Positions 50,503 to 60,700 of a stretch of DNA of 64,000 bases are shown piece by piece. A program made the position numbers and the translations under genes. The notes beneath the pieces are model-generated. The model worked only from the letters and a program-made list of their open reading frames with translations, did no database searches and was not told where the DNA came from. Location: assembly GCA_008690995.1 (NCBI GenBank), contig VRMN01000007.1, positions 620,001 to 684,000 of the forward strand, written 5' to 3'. Source of the DNA: Porphyridium purpureum. Lineage: Eukaryota; Rhodophyta; Bangiophyceae; Porphyridiales; Porphyridiaceae. Each line of letters starts with the position of its first letter. Position 1 is the stretch's first letter.

Positions 50503-51897
50503 TACAGCAAATGACAATCAATTTAAAACACCCGAACATTTTCACAAATTCTAACAGAAAAGATAATTTTAGAGCAACACGATAGAAGGTCGACCTTGCG
50601 GTGACCGTGGCAAACTTTCAAACGATTAAAAATACTTCAAGCAAACACGCATTTCGAGCTTTACGTCCGTGGAATTGAGCTCGCGGCGGGGAAAAATCAT
50701 GGGCAAGGCGTCAAGCCTCAGTGAGCGAGAGCAGAGCGTGATTGCTGCTTTGGTTGCTGGGGGTCACTCTTTGCGGGTGATCCCGGACCGACTGGGAAGA
50801 TCTCGCTCAGTAATGGTAGTAAGGAACTAGCTAGAATGCCCGGAAAAGTACGGCAAACGGGGATCCAATCAAAAAGCTGGAAAAGTGACACCTTACCTGT
50901 GCCGAAAGATTGAGAATGTCCTGAAAACAAAGCCATTTTCTACTGCAAGCCAGGTGCAAGCAGGTATCTTGTCAGCACGTGCCAAGCCAGTCTCAGCGCA
51001 AACGGTCCGCCGTATCATTCGAAATGAGCACACGTGGAAGAAGGGCAAGAAAACGCCGAATTTGCAAGATCGCCATCGGTAGGCACGTATCAAATTTGTG
51101 CTTGATCACCACTAGAAACGCAAAGAATGGCGAGGTGCTGTGTTTACAGACGAGAAGAAGTGGAATTGGACGGTCCTGATGGCTTGAAATTCTACTGGGC
51201 GGGTCTGGAGGATGCTTCAGCTGAATCTTTGAGTCACGTTTGTCGTGGACAGAGCTTGATGGTCTGGGGAGCGATAAACGGCGACGGAAAGCTAGCTCTT
51301 TTGCTCACAAAAGACTACTATTCGGGCGGCCAGGCTGCCGCAAAATGAGGGGAAATGTTGGACAAGTCTCGGGTCATTGGGAAGGCTAAAGAAAAGATTG
51401 TATACTTCAAATTCATGCGTGACGGGGCTGCTTCCCACAGGGCCAAGATCACGATGGACCGGTTGCAACGCAATAGCGTGGAGGTTCTGGATTGACCCGC
51501 GCTGTCGCCAGACCTGAATCCAGTTGAGAATGTATGGGGCCATTTGACACGTCAGGTTTACGGTGAATGCAAACAGTATTCTACTGTGAACGAGCTAGGA
51601 GAGGCAATCGAGGATGCGTGGGAGAAAATGGAGGATTGCTACGTCAGAGACCTGTATAGCAGCATGCCAAAGCCGATCATTGAAGTGACTTTGGCGCAAG
51701 GAAAGAAATGCCGCGTCTAGAACCTGACTTTATCTTTCAATGTTCTGGTAGGTACTCTGAGCCATCGTTGTTTTTAATCGTTTCTTACTTCCTTTTCGCG
51801 CCAAACGGTCGACCTTCACCAACTCAGGACAAAGTTTACCTTTCTTGTCAGAGAAATAAAAAGTGCGGGTGATTTTAATTGATTGTCACTTGGTGTA
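50503..51897 (+). mobile_element. Tc1-like DNA transposon, defective
   Basis: A 1.39-kb element between TA dinucleotides (50503-50504 and 51896-51897). Terminal inverted repeats of about 130 bp, roughly 70 percent alike, can be aligned from the outer ends (CAGCAAATGACAATCAATT versus CACCAAGTGACAATCAATT), through a shared GAAGGTCGACC, to ACGATTAAAAA. The transposase remnant inside is on the plus strand. Confidence 0.8.
50699..51720 (+). pseudogene. Tc1/mariner transposase remnant
   Basis: It starts with a helix-turn-helix (MGKASSLSEREQSVIAALVAG), then a second one (TPYLCRKIENVLKTKPFSTA, SAQTVRRIIR). The catalytic domain shows VFTDEKKW, DGPDGLKFYWA and PALSPDLNPVENVWG, the DD34E-type Tc1 motif. 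The C-terminus (EAIEDAWEKMEDCYVRDLYSSM) is typical. Stops and frame changes fall after about codon 42, near 51080, in the middle of the catalytic domain and near 51495, so it is non-functional. Confidence 0.82.
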
Positions 51898-53021
51898 CAG
51901 TATAAGCATGATTCCATCACATTTGCGCTTTCTAATAGGATTTGAGGAGGTACAGGCCGCACCCACGCGCTCCGTCAGCCAAGGGTGGGATCTGTGCGAA
52001 CTCTAACAGCACGCGAGCACTGGTTGCGCCACGGGAAGTTCTTGTTCAGTATTTGCGAGTCGGAGTGACTAAGGACACAGGAGAAAAAAGCACGTTTTTG
52101 ATCGTAATTGTTGGGGTTAATTCAGGCTCCTTATACTGTGATGATATCGCTGTACGCCCTAACGTCGAAACCGATAGCGGTTCGGTCCCTGTCACCAGGG
52201 CGCCGCAACCGGTCGGGCTGGATGGAGACGCTCCATTGGGGCAGCTAGTTCGCCCGACGGCGATGACGTGGGAGGGGGCGCGACCCCTCACCTCCACTCG
52301 GACGACGCCTCAGCAGGGTCGTACCCGCACTGCAGAAGCGAAGAGCAGTGGAGCGGCTCTATTCAACCGCCAGCCTTCTCTCGCCTAGCGACTCGGCTCC
52401 ACATAGATAGAGCTCAAGAGGTAAGGTCATTGGGTTCAGTAAAAAGGATGGCCTTCTACTAAAATCTGCACCACGACGCTGCTTCTACCTCTCATGATTC
52501 TCGCGATAATTATTACATTTTGTGGCGCGCAACGCTTTCTCAGGACAATCACTTTGCCGTTGCTTTTGTTGTGAATCACGGGTTACGTGAGAAATTAAAA
52601 ATAATATTCCAGCTGTGCTGAGTTTGCACGTTTGGACTCGATCGACTGGTGCAAGGAACGTAATCCTAGAACAATACAACTTTTTGTTTTGTACTGTTCA
52701 ACATCTCTCCCGCCTTTCTAAGCTACTCAAGCATGCTCGTCGTCGCCGACGAGCATGTCCTTCTATACCCTGTGTGCGGAAGAGACCCATTCATGTGTGC
52801 CTCCGGCGCATCATATGCAGGGACCCCCGATTTGCTGGACACACACGTGCCGTCCGTGATTCGAGCAAGGAAACTTACGTGTTGCTAACTTTATCTTTGC
52901 TCTGGATACAGGGTCTGCAACTTTGACTGTACCCCTGCACGCTTCTTTCAGCTTTGTGCAATTCTAGTTCAAACCAGAAACAACTCACAGAAAGTTCACA
53001 GGATCGAGGACCACAACATAA
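51898..53021. other. Non-genic DNA between the Tc1 element and the Fanzor C-terminal relic
   Basis: A frame at 51942-52388 lacks ATG and known motifs. A perfect 11-bp stem with a 4-nt loop, CATGCTCGTCG/CGACGAGCATG, lies at 52732-52757. A basic stretch around it (SKLLKHARRRRRA) could come from the missing middle of the Fanzor, but I cannot support that. Confidence 0.35.
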
Positions 53022-53285
53022 GACCACGACAAGTTCGGGACCTCCAACCTAGCCGCTTGCTGTCATATCCAGCTGATGAGCGTGCGAAACCTTCCGACCG
53101 GCACATGTTCCTGGAAGCTACGTCTTTGTCAAAATAATGCATGCCCTCGTAGAATCTGGGAACGCAACCTGTCAGCGGCAATCGACATTCTGTACTTGTT
53201 CCTAGAGTATGCGCAAGGAACGCAGCGACCACGTGGCTTCCGAAGGAGTCATGTGGTGGACGACGCAGACACACTTCCGGAATAA
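53022..53285 (+). pseudogene. Fanzor/TnpB C-terminal relic (RuvC-III and zinc ribbon)
   Basis: An open stretch of 87 codons reads DKFGTSNLAACC, then LRLCQNNACPRRIWERN, LSAAIDILYLFLEYAQG and TQRPRGFRR. This follows the C-terminal order of Fanzor/TnpB: D-E-x-x-T-S followed by Cys pairs, C..C of the zinc ribbon, the W-x-R-D-x-N-A-A-x-N-I helix, and the RPxxFRR end of eukaryotic members. RuvC-III is worn (RNLSAA instead of RDVNAA). It may be the far end of the gene whose N-terminus lies at 48348, split by the LTR and Tc1 insertions, or a second copy. Confidence 0.6.
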
Positions 53286-55982
53286 GCTACAGAAGAATAA
53301 CCTCGATGCATTAGTTAGTTCTAGTCAGTAACAAGGCGGTTGAAATAATTTCGTAGCTTTGGCCACCCCAATAGCGGATGGATTTATCCGCCCTTTGCCG
53401 GACAAAGCTACATCTGAGGTATTGCTGAAGAGAAGAGCCAGATGCAAAGGAGCCAACATGGCTCCAAACGTTTGCGCAAGGAGACATTATGAAAGGCCCG
53501 TCGAAATGCTCGAATACCAGCGGCCGGCCCCAGCCTTGCAGCACGCTGTTCAAATGTGGAAGAATGACACAGCCTTCGCAGAATCACGGTCGCTTGCGAC
53601 ACCGAAGCCGCAGGGCTCGGACAGACGCCGCTTGGTGCGGAACTCTCGACGACGAGAGCGCTGCAAGGGCCGATACGTGTCCCAGTAGAACACAGTCTCG
53701 CACTTCAGCCAGAACTTCTCACATCGGGGCCCTTGTTAGCGCATTCAAACACAACTAGACAAATAGCGTCACTCGATTGCGCACCGCTGCATGGAGATCT
53801 CACCTCACATTTCACAAGCATCGCGCTGAGCTCCCGTGCTGCGGGAGCGATCCGGCCTTCCAGAGTACACAGCAGCACACAGTGATTATAGGCTTTGGCT
53901 TTCATGCCGATTGAGCAACATCGATCGCAGTCAAACTTGACGCTCTGCTTTTACGACGCTGGCGTTTGTGCTGGTTGCCTGCATGGTCTCAGTGTCGGGT
54001 TGGTCGGGAACAACAGACGGTATGGCAGCCTCGACTTCAAAGTGTTCCAACAAGCGCGGGCTAGAAACTCACGAATGACTTTCAGCGAGTCGCTTTCAAT
54101 TGCGCGAGCTGCGCGCTTGAAACGGACGCGAGCTGGTGGCTTGCATGAGCTTCTCTTCCATGTCTTTGCGCAAGAGCATACGACAAGCATCGCGTGTGAG
54201 TGCTTCTTTAGCGGAATCGGCCTGATGCTCTAAAGGCGCGTCCACTTGTCTCATAGCGCCCGGACCCCGCGTGCCCGGTAAATGATCGCCGCATCACACA
54301 TCTTTGGGAATTCGCACACTGGCGCTTAGCTCCAATACATGCAGTTGGTTGCCTATATCGAGCGACGCAAGATATGATTCGTCCAAGGACTGAGAACAAG
54401 CTACCTTCAGCTCACCCGTGAGCGATCTCGTGCACACGCGAAGCCATGTAAAATGAAAGAGTTCCCGCGCTGCTGCGCTCCGTCTAGCATTGCAGTTGTG
54501 TTTCACGTTCTGGCCAGCCTCGCACGGGCTTGTCTCTGAACGACGTCGCACCCTTACATGGACAACCGGGTGCTATATCCACGATTTGTGCATTTGGATT
54601 ACTGACACGATCATCGGTGTGAGAGGCAATGAAGTCGATTGTGACATATGCGAAGCCGGACGGGCTGAGAGGATCACGAATCCAAAAAGCAGCGCCACTA
54701 GCGCTAGGAAATACAAGCAAAGAGACACGAAAGAGAGCCTCTGTCTTTGGCACCGACTGGAGTGAAGCTTCTACGGCAGCGCGCGCGTGACCGATTGTGA
54801 CCATGCAACAGTTCGCATTCTGCTTGACAAACGACACAGCACGGTTCACCACACCATCACTGCAAGTGCGTGCGAGTTTCACTAATGTGAAGAGCAAAAT
54901 CACGGTTGCTTGGGCCCACGGTCCAAGAACATGCAGTGCAAGGTGCGGCTTGGAAGGGAAATGAAGCATACAGAGCTCGTCAGTTGTGCCATACGCTCTC
55001 CTCGTGTCCGACAAAGTGCGAGCAGCTCAGGAAAAGTGCACCTTGATAGGCACAAAGCAGGATGCCACAAGAGCGTCGGCATGTTTGGACGCCTCTGAGC
55101 TCCAGTCAAGTGCTGCCACCGTTCGCTGAATGTCTGTCAAAGATATCTCGACAGCATTCCGAGTTTTCACGTCACAGAAAAGACAAGAACTCGGATGCAG
55201 GCCTGACGGTACTGATCTTGTTTCCCGTCACGACCGCGTTTCTTGCTCTTTGTAGGAACTGGTCACTGCCTCCAAATGGCACCTCTTGGCAACGCCGCAT
55301 GCATTTCGACATGAATGCTTAGCACAGCGCACGAAGCTTCGTCAGCGCCGGTGCCGTTGCCATGACCACCACATTCTCTGGGCATGCTCAATTCCACACA
55401 TCGCTCCTGCACAGCGCACTGTAGCCCCAAATGGCTTCAGTCATGAAGCATACTGTCAGGCCCAGGCTGCTGATCATATAGTTTAGACTCGCTCTGTCAT
55501 CGTCTGTCATGTAGACGAGCCACTATCAAAGTCATCGTCGTGCCAATGATACTCCTGGAGCATCTTCATTGCGCGACATCGCGTCTCGTGCGCGAAAAAA
55601 GCCAGTCTCACTCTCTCCTGGGCCGGCCTTTTTTCTCGGAAGTGCACATCAGGCTTTCTATTACACCCACCGCGCAAGCAGACGCGGGCCGTGATATCAA
55701 GACGCAACCACAGCTGCACAAACTGTATCGAACACAATGATGTCGCGCTTGCTTCGAGGTTTACTTTGTCAAGTTTCCAAGCCACTCCACCACCTTCTGA
55801 CGCCTCGAGCATGCACACTTGGTTCCGCTTGTGGCATGCCGCGACCTCCTTGGCTGCCTTGTTGTTAGGCCCTCATTTGCCGTGGCCGCGCATGTCCGGT
55901 TCGCACACCTGAAACGGGGCAGGGTTCGCCTGAAACCTGAACGCACGCCATCATGAGCTTCGAGCACGGCAGACCAGATGCG
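53286..55982. other. 2.7 kb with no resolved gene
   Basis: Coding-like pieces without clear starts occur on the minus strand at 55507-55818 (REKRPAQERVRLAFFAHETR), 54484-55014 (a frame with a weak membrane segment, ATVILLFTLVKLA) and 53951-54190, and on the plus strand at 53895-54233. A spliced minus-strand gene downstream of the secreted-protein gene is possible. Nothing matches a family I know. Confidence 0.35.
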
Positions 55983-57815
55983 CTAGTCTTGCGGGCCAAG
56001 CTGCGCACTGTTTCTCTGCTGCAAAAAGGTGAGCGCCTGATCTAACCAACTGAGCCTGGCCTTCTGCGCTGCAACGACAAGTCTGTTCTCAACATCGCTC
56101 CACAGAGTGCCCCGGTGCGCGACGGTGGTAAGCGACACGCCGTCCTGCGAGGGCATGTGGCGTGCGTCTGCATGCAGCACGCCATTGAAGCGTCCGAATT
56201 TGGTTGTGCACTCGCGTTCTGCACACAGGTCGGCATATGTGCGCAGGCGCGCGTTGACGTCAAGCACATGGTCCGGTGTGCCGCACGGCAGCTCCTCCAG
56301 TCCCACGATACAAAGCAGCTCGCCAAAGCCGTCGTTCGCGTGCACCTTGTTCAGTCCCTGGGCCTCAATCCACTCTGCGTCAATGCACACAGGCGTCGGC
56401 GACGGCACAGGTGCGGGCGAGTTCGACGGCGTAGGAGTCGGCGTGGGTGATGGCGTCACTGTCAGCGTTGGCGTCGGCGACGGCGTTGGCGTTGGCGTCG
56501 GTGTCGGCGATGGCGTGGGGGCATTCCTGCACGGCTCATAGTAAGTCGAATAGTACAGGAGGTATTCCGGACTGTTCAGGACGCTGCGCTGGCCCCTCTC
56601 CGTGCAATACTGCCGCCCAGAGTACTCCAGGCATGCCACGGTGGACAACATATCTGGGCAGCAAGCAATCAGGCACGCGTCATCGTCGGAACCTGAGCAC
56701 TCGAGGCAGGGCAGCTCTTCCGGGCTCGAGATTCCGCACGTGTCCTGCACGTTGAGCTGGCAAACATTTGCCTGGATTTCGGGCCACGAGTTGGGCGATG
56801 GCGCTTCAAAGACATCGCAGAACGAGTCTACCTGGAACGTGTACGTAAAGAAGTCATAACGATACACCTGAGACCATCCGTTGCAAAAACGCGATGTGTC
56901 CGTGTTCTCAAACAAGCAGTACAGCGTGTCTGTAAAGTCTGAGCAGCAGTTGATCTGGCAGTTAGGCTGTTCGGCCGGTACGCACGGATTCTCTGGGTCC
57001 AAGCAGAGGATAGGCATGGTCGCGGCAAAGAGGGGGCATTGTTGCAGCACAGCGTCGACACAGTCGAACGGTGTGTACTGGACGCACGGCCGGACGTCGT
57101 CGCCGATGTACTTGAAGAAAAAGTCCATCACGCGCCCTTCTTGTGGGCAAAGCCTCGCACCTTCGTTTGCCGCACAGTCAAGCAAGGTGCCGAAGTCTGG
57201 ACAGCAGGCCTGATAGCAGTTTTCCTGATCTGCGTCGGAACCCATATCCTCGCACTGGACCATGCACGAGTACGACGGGACATCGAAAATATTCGCACCG
57301 CAATTCTGCAGAACGGGTTCCCTTAAGCACTCGTGCAAGTCGCAAGTGTCTTGAAAAATCTCAAGATAGTCTGCATAGGTGGTATTCAACAGCAAGGCGT
57401 CTTCTGAGCATGCCATCGATGCTACCGCAGACTCCAAGCAATCGCGAACATCGGCGTCGAACATTCCACAGCACGAGTCAATGCACGGAAAGAAGCGCGC
57501 GTACGTGTCCTCTTCTACAAAGGGTAGACAGCTGTAGCAAGGCATCGAGGATGGATCGCGCAAGTCGATGTCACACATGGACAACCCAGCTTCATAACAA
57601 GCGTCCGAAATGTCAAGCATCTGCCTCTGCTGGACCCCTGGACGCGCGTTGGACACGACCACGGACCTGCCCGCACCCGGGCCCCCGCCAAACTGCGCGC
57701 GGCGCGTGAAAAACGACGGCATCTCCTTCGCCGCGCCGGCGCGCGGCGCCAAAGACACACTCAGCACCACCGCCACGACCAGCGTTGCCAACGCCACACG
57801 CCTTCCTTTCGCCAT
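55983..57815 (-). CDS. Secreted Cys-rich repeat protein with Pro-Thr-Ser hinge
   Basis: A 610-residue protein. It begins with a clear signal peptide ([20 protein letters not shown] to about residue 28, Ala-Gly-Ala end). Residues about 65-440 contain four to five repeats of about 90 residues with recurring CYSCLPF.., CxxxCC ([36 protein letters not shown]) and a single C about 9 later. The disulphide-rich units are followed by about 40 residues of [11 protein letters not shown] repeats (56390-56530). This is the kind of hinge that is hydroxylated and O-glycosylated in algal cell-wall proteins. A further Cys-containing domain of about 115 residues follows. A role in the extracellular matrix is inferred; the repeats match no family I know. 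First ATG at 57815. Confidence 0.75.
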   Translation of the reverse strand: MAKGRRVALATLVVAVVLSVSLAPRAGAAKEMPSFFTRRAQFGGGPGAGRSVVVSNARPGVQQRQMLDISDACYEAGLSMCDIDLRDPSSMPCYSCLPFVEEDTYARFFPCIDSCCGMFDADVRDCLESAVASMACSEDALLLNTTYADYLEIFQDTCDLHECLREPVLQNCGANIFDVPSYSCMVQCEDMGSDADQENCYQACCPDFGTLLDCAANEGARLCPQEGRVMDFFFKYIGDDVRPCVQYTPFDCVDAVLQQCPLFAATMPILCLDPENPCVPAEQPNCQINCCSDFTDTLYCLFENTDTSRFCNGWSQVYRYDFFTYTFQVDSFCDVFEAPSPNSWPEIQANVCQLNVQDTCGISSPEELPCLECSGSDDDACLIACCPDMLSTVACLEYSGRQYCTERGQRSVLNSPEYLLYYSTYYEPCRNAPTPSPTPTPTPTPSPTPTLTVTPSPTPTPTPSNSPAPVPSPTPVCIDAEWIEAQGLNKVHANDGFGELLCIVGLEELPCGTPDHVLDVNARLRTYADLCAERECTTKFGRFNGVLHADARHMPSQDGVSLTTVAHRGTLWSDVENRLVVAAQKARLSWLDQALTFLQQRNSAQLGPQD

Positions 57816-59101
57816 CCTCAACCTACCACCAGCGAGCACCACACGCCCGCGTCCGTACTCCACCCAACCCACCACCCACTCCCAGCGCCACGTTTACAGC
57901 TCCCACCGTCACGCCAGACCGAGCAAACCTGTCTCACAAATCCAAACACCCCTTCTCGCGACGCTCTCCACCACTACCACCCCCACCACGACGCACCGAG
58001 ACCAGGTCCAACTTAATCACCACGCTTGCGCGTCAAACCCGTCAAACCGGCCAGGCTGCCAACCCGTGTGTCCACACCACCAAGACCCACACCATCCACG
58101 CAGCTGCTCACAGCCACTGTCGGCTCCCCTTGCACCCCAACTGCGGCACCTCCGCCTGTCTGCCTCCTTCTGTCCCCCGATGCATAAAACGCCTCCACTG
58201 TACCGTTTCTATTAAATCACACCCGTTCAATCACAAAATTTCACTGTACCTCTCGCGCATGAAACGGCAGATAACCGGCGCTAACCGCTAAACCGTTACG
58301 CCGATAAACCGTTAAACCGGTGAACCGTTTCGCATATTCTCTTCCTTCTACGAGTATCGGAGGAACGCGTCCGCCATGGCCAGCTGGTGATGAGAGGCAT
58401 ATTGCCGCGACACCAACAACATTGAGCATGACGCTCTTGCTCGGCAGCTTTTGAATCTCTCAGAAGCCCCGCGAACTTTACAATGGCGCCAATCAGTTGA
58501 TCGTTCCCGCAGATAGGAGAAAGACAGAGGCTTTGTTCCTGTGGAAGTGACATGGATTGACCAGGTCTTCAACGCGAGCGGTGGTATGATCTATTGTGCA
58601 CGGTCTAGCCGGGAAAGGAGAGAGAGAGACCGATGTTTTCATCGTTGCCGACAACACGCGCAGCTGTAGATGCAGCGCGCGTCGCGCACGCACGTATACC
58701 CGCAGACGCGTGGCGAGGCGCGGCGTTTGTCGCGAGATTCCTTTTCGCGCACCGGCCCAGGTTGCCAGCCGCGAGGTGTACACCTGTGCTGACGCTCGAT
58801 CGCGTGGCGGTACAGCGGGGAACGTGTAGTGTACAGTGTGCGAGCGCGAGTGGGAGACGGTTGAATGATGACATTGTGGCATCATGAAGGTGTAAAGGAT
58901 GAAACATGTGTCATCTTTGAAGGGTTGGGGGTGTACAGTGTGTGCGGCGGCGGTTCTTTTGAGCTTGTGCACTGCGGGAGGAAGGAGAGAGAGAGAGGGA
59001 GTGGTGAGTGTGGCGCTGGTGGTGGTGGTCGTGGCTGGTTGGTTGATTGGCGGGCGCGGCTGCGACAGCGGCGGCAGCGGTAGCGATAGCGGTTATTGAA
59101 G
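57816..59101. promoter_or_regulatory. Divergent promoter region, secreted protein (-) and RUS protein (+)
   Basis: No gene seen. It contains ACTGTACCG (58197-58205), ACTGTACCTCT (58243-58253), a cluster of AACCG words at 58272-58330 (AAACCGTTA twice, AAACCGGTGAACCGTTT once), a GA run at 58611-58630, ATGATGACATTGTGGCATCAT-like text near 58865 with CATCTTTG near 58913, GTGTACAGTGTG twice (about 58828 and 58931), and a GA tract at 58976-59002 on the RUS sense strand. Confidence 0.5.
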
Positions 59102-60700
59102 ATGCGGCAGAATGATGGTGATGATGGTGGAGCAGGCGCGGTCTGTTTTGTGGTGGGCGGCTTTGGCTGGGTTGGAGTTCGAGCGCGCGACGATCGGTGT
59201 GTGTGTCGCAAGCGTGTGGGTCAAGTGGTTCCTGCGTCGTGGATGCAAGGGAGGAGGAGAAGCAGTAGACGGCGCGAGAGCATGTGTGCTGCGAGAGAGG
59301 TGGCGCGCGAGGCAAGGAGGCTGGTGGAGAGAAGGGGAGATGGAGAGTTTAAGGATATGCGCCGCGTGTATTTGATTGATTGGGATAGGAAGGAGTGTGA
59401 TGTGCTCGAGTCAGATATCATGGACCAGGAGGACGCCGCGCCGCGCGAGCGCGATGACGTGCGAAGTGGTCAGCAGAGCGCGTGGGCCATGCGTGTGCTG
59501 CTCATGCCGCTGCTGCGCAAGTTTGTGCTCCCGACAGGGTTTCCGGCCAGTGTGTCGCGCGACTATACTGGCTTTGTCAAGTGGAACGTGCTCAGGCAGC
59601 TCACAAGCTCGGCATACAACGTAATTGGCACCTCTTCCATGTTTGGGGCGCTGGGCGTGGGCGGTGCGAGCAAGCCGGCGCTGTCTGCGGCGTGGAACTG
59701 GGTGCTCAAGGACGGGCTCGGGATGAGCTCCAAGGTAGCTCTTGGCGCGAGCCTGGCGCCCATCATTGACCGCAACCCGAAGCGCTGGCGCGTGCTGGGT
59801 GACGGCGTCCAGACGCTCGGCACCGTGTTGGAAATCATGACGGCGTGGTTCCCCGGCCAATTTCTGCTGCTTGCGTCGCTCGGCACCATGTTCAAAAAGG
59901 GCGGCGATGTGGCGACGGGGCCGTCGTACCGCGTGTTTCTCAACTCGTTCGCGGTCACAAACAACATTGGTGATGTCAGCAGCCGCGCCGAGTCGCAGGT
60001 CGTGTTGGGCAATCTGACTGGGCTCGGTGTGGGCATTGCGCTGTCGTCGCTGATTCAGGACGACACGCTGCTGGCGCTCGAGTGCTACGCGATGCTTGCG
60101 TGCCTGCATGTGTTTTGCACGTACAAATCAGTGAGCAACGTGTGGCTGCGCACGCTGAATTGGACGCGCGCGAGCGTGCTGCTGCGGCACTATGTGTCGT
60201 TTGGCGAGGTGCTGAGTGTGCAAGCGGTGAACGAGCGCGAGAACTTTCTGTCCCTCAGCGACGCGACGCGCCTAGAATGGTGCCACGGAAGCGTCGACGA
60301 TCCGATGAGCGTCGACCTGGGCGCGGACCTGTTGGACCTGGTGGAAAGCGGGTCCGAGCTTTGTACTCTGCTGGAGCAGCACGGGACGGAAAAGTACATT
60401 CTCGGGTACAACCGTTCTCAGCGCCGGCTGGGCGTGCTGTTCCGCGACGACGCCGAGCCGGGCGACGAGCTGCGCGCGCTGCTCCACGCACAGTACTTGC
60501 TACAGCTGACCGGCTCGCACGCTGCGCTGAACGAGCTCGCGTGTGTGCTTCCCGTGCTGCAACAGTCGCATGCTGCCATGGAGCGGTCGTACCCGTCGCT
60601 CGTGCTGCAGCTCAAGCAGCTGAACTATACGCTAGACTCGCTGCTGATCGACCCAGACCGGCGCAGCACCTTCCAGTGGGAATCGCACGCACCCAGATAA
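59102..60700 (+). CDS. RUS family protein (DUF647)
   Basis: A 532-residue protein with the DUF647 core at about residues 125-370: LPTGFPASVSRDYTGFVKWN, LKDGLGMSSKVALGA, DRNPKRWRVLGD and LASLGTMFKKGGDVATGP. NNIGDVSSRAESQ and GNLTGLGVGIAL complete the hallmark order. In Arabidopsis RUS1/RUS2 act in UV-B responses, vitamin B6 homeostasis and auxin transport, in plastids or membranes. Several hydrophobic helices suggest a membrane association. The first 60 residues are Arg-rich and the true start may be a later ATG (59243 or 59282). DUF647 is also in animals (RUSF1). Confidence 0.87.
   Translation: MRQNDGDDGGAGAVCFVVGGFGWVGVRARDDRCVCRKRVGQVVPASWMQGRRRSSRRRESMCAAREVAREARRLVERRGDGEFKDMRRVYLIDWDRKECDVLESDIMDQEDAAPRERDDVRSGQQSAWAMRVLLMPLLRKFVLPTGFPASVSRDYTGFVKWNVLRQLTSSAYNVIGTSSMFGALGVGGASKPALSAAWNWVLKDGLGMSSKVALGASLAPIIDRNPKRWRVLGDGVQTLGTVLEIMTAWFPGQFLLLASLGTMFKKGGDVATGPSYRVFLNSFAVTNNIGDVSSRAESQVVLGNLTGLGVGIALSSLIQDDTLLALECYAMLACLHVFCTYKSVSNVWLRTLNWTRASVLLRHYVSFGEVLSVQAVNERENFLSLSDATRLEWCHGSVDDPMSVDLGADLLDLVESGSELCTLLEQHGTEKYILGYNRSQRRLGVLFRDDAEPGDELRALLHAQYLLQLTGSHAALNELACVLPVLQQSHAAMERSYPSLVLQLKQLNYTLDSLLIDPDRRSTFQWESHAPR

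Noticed and set aside
51942-52388. 148-codon frame after the Tc1 element
   Set aside because: It has no ATG at its head and no recognisable domain.
59096-59101. TTG start for the RUS protein
   Set aside because: An ATG follows at 59102, two codons downstream; non-ATG starts are unlikely in a nuclear gene.
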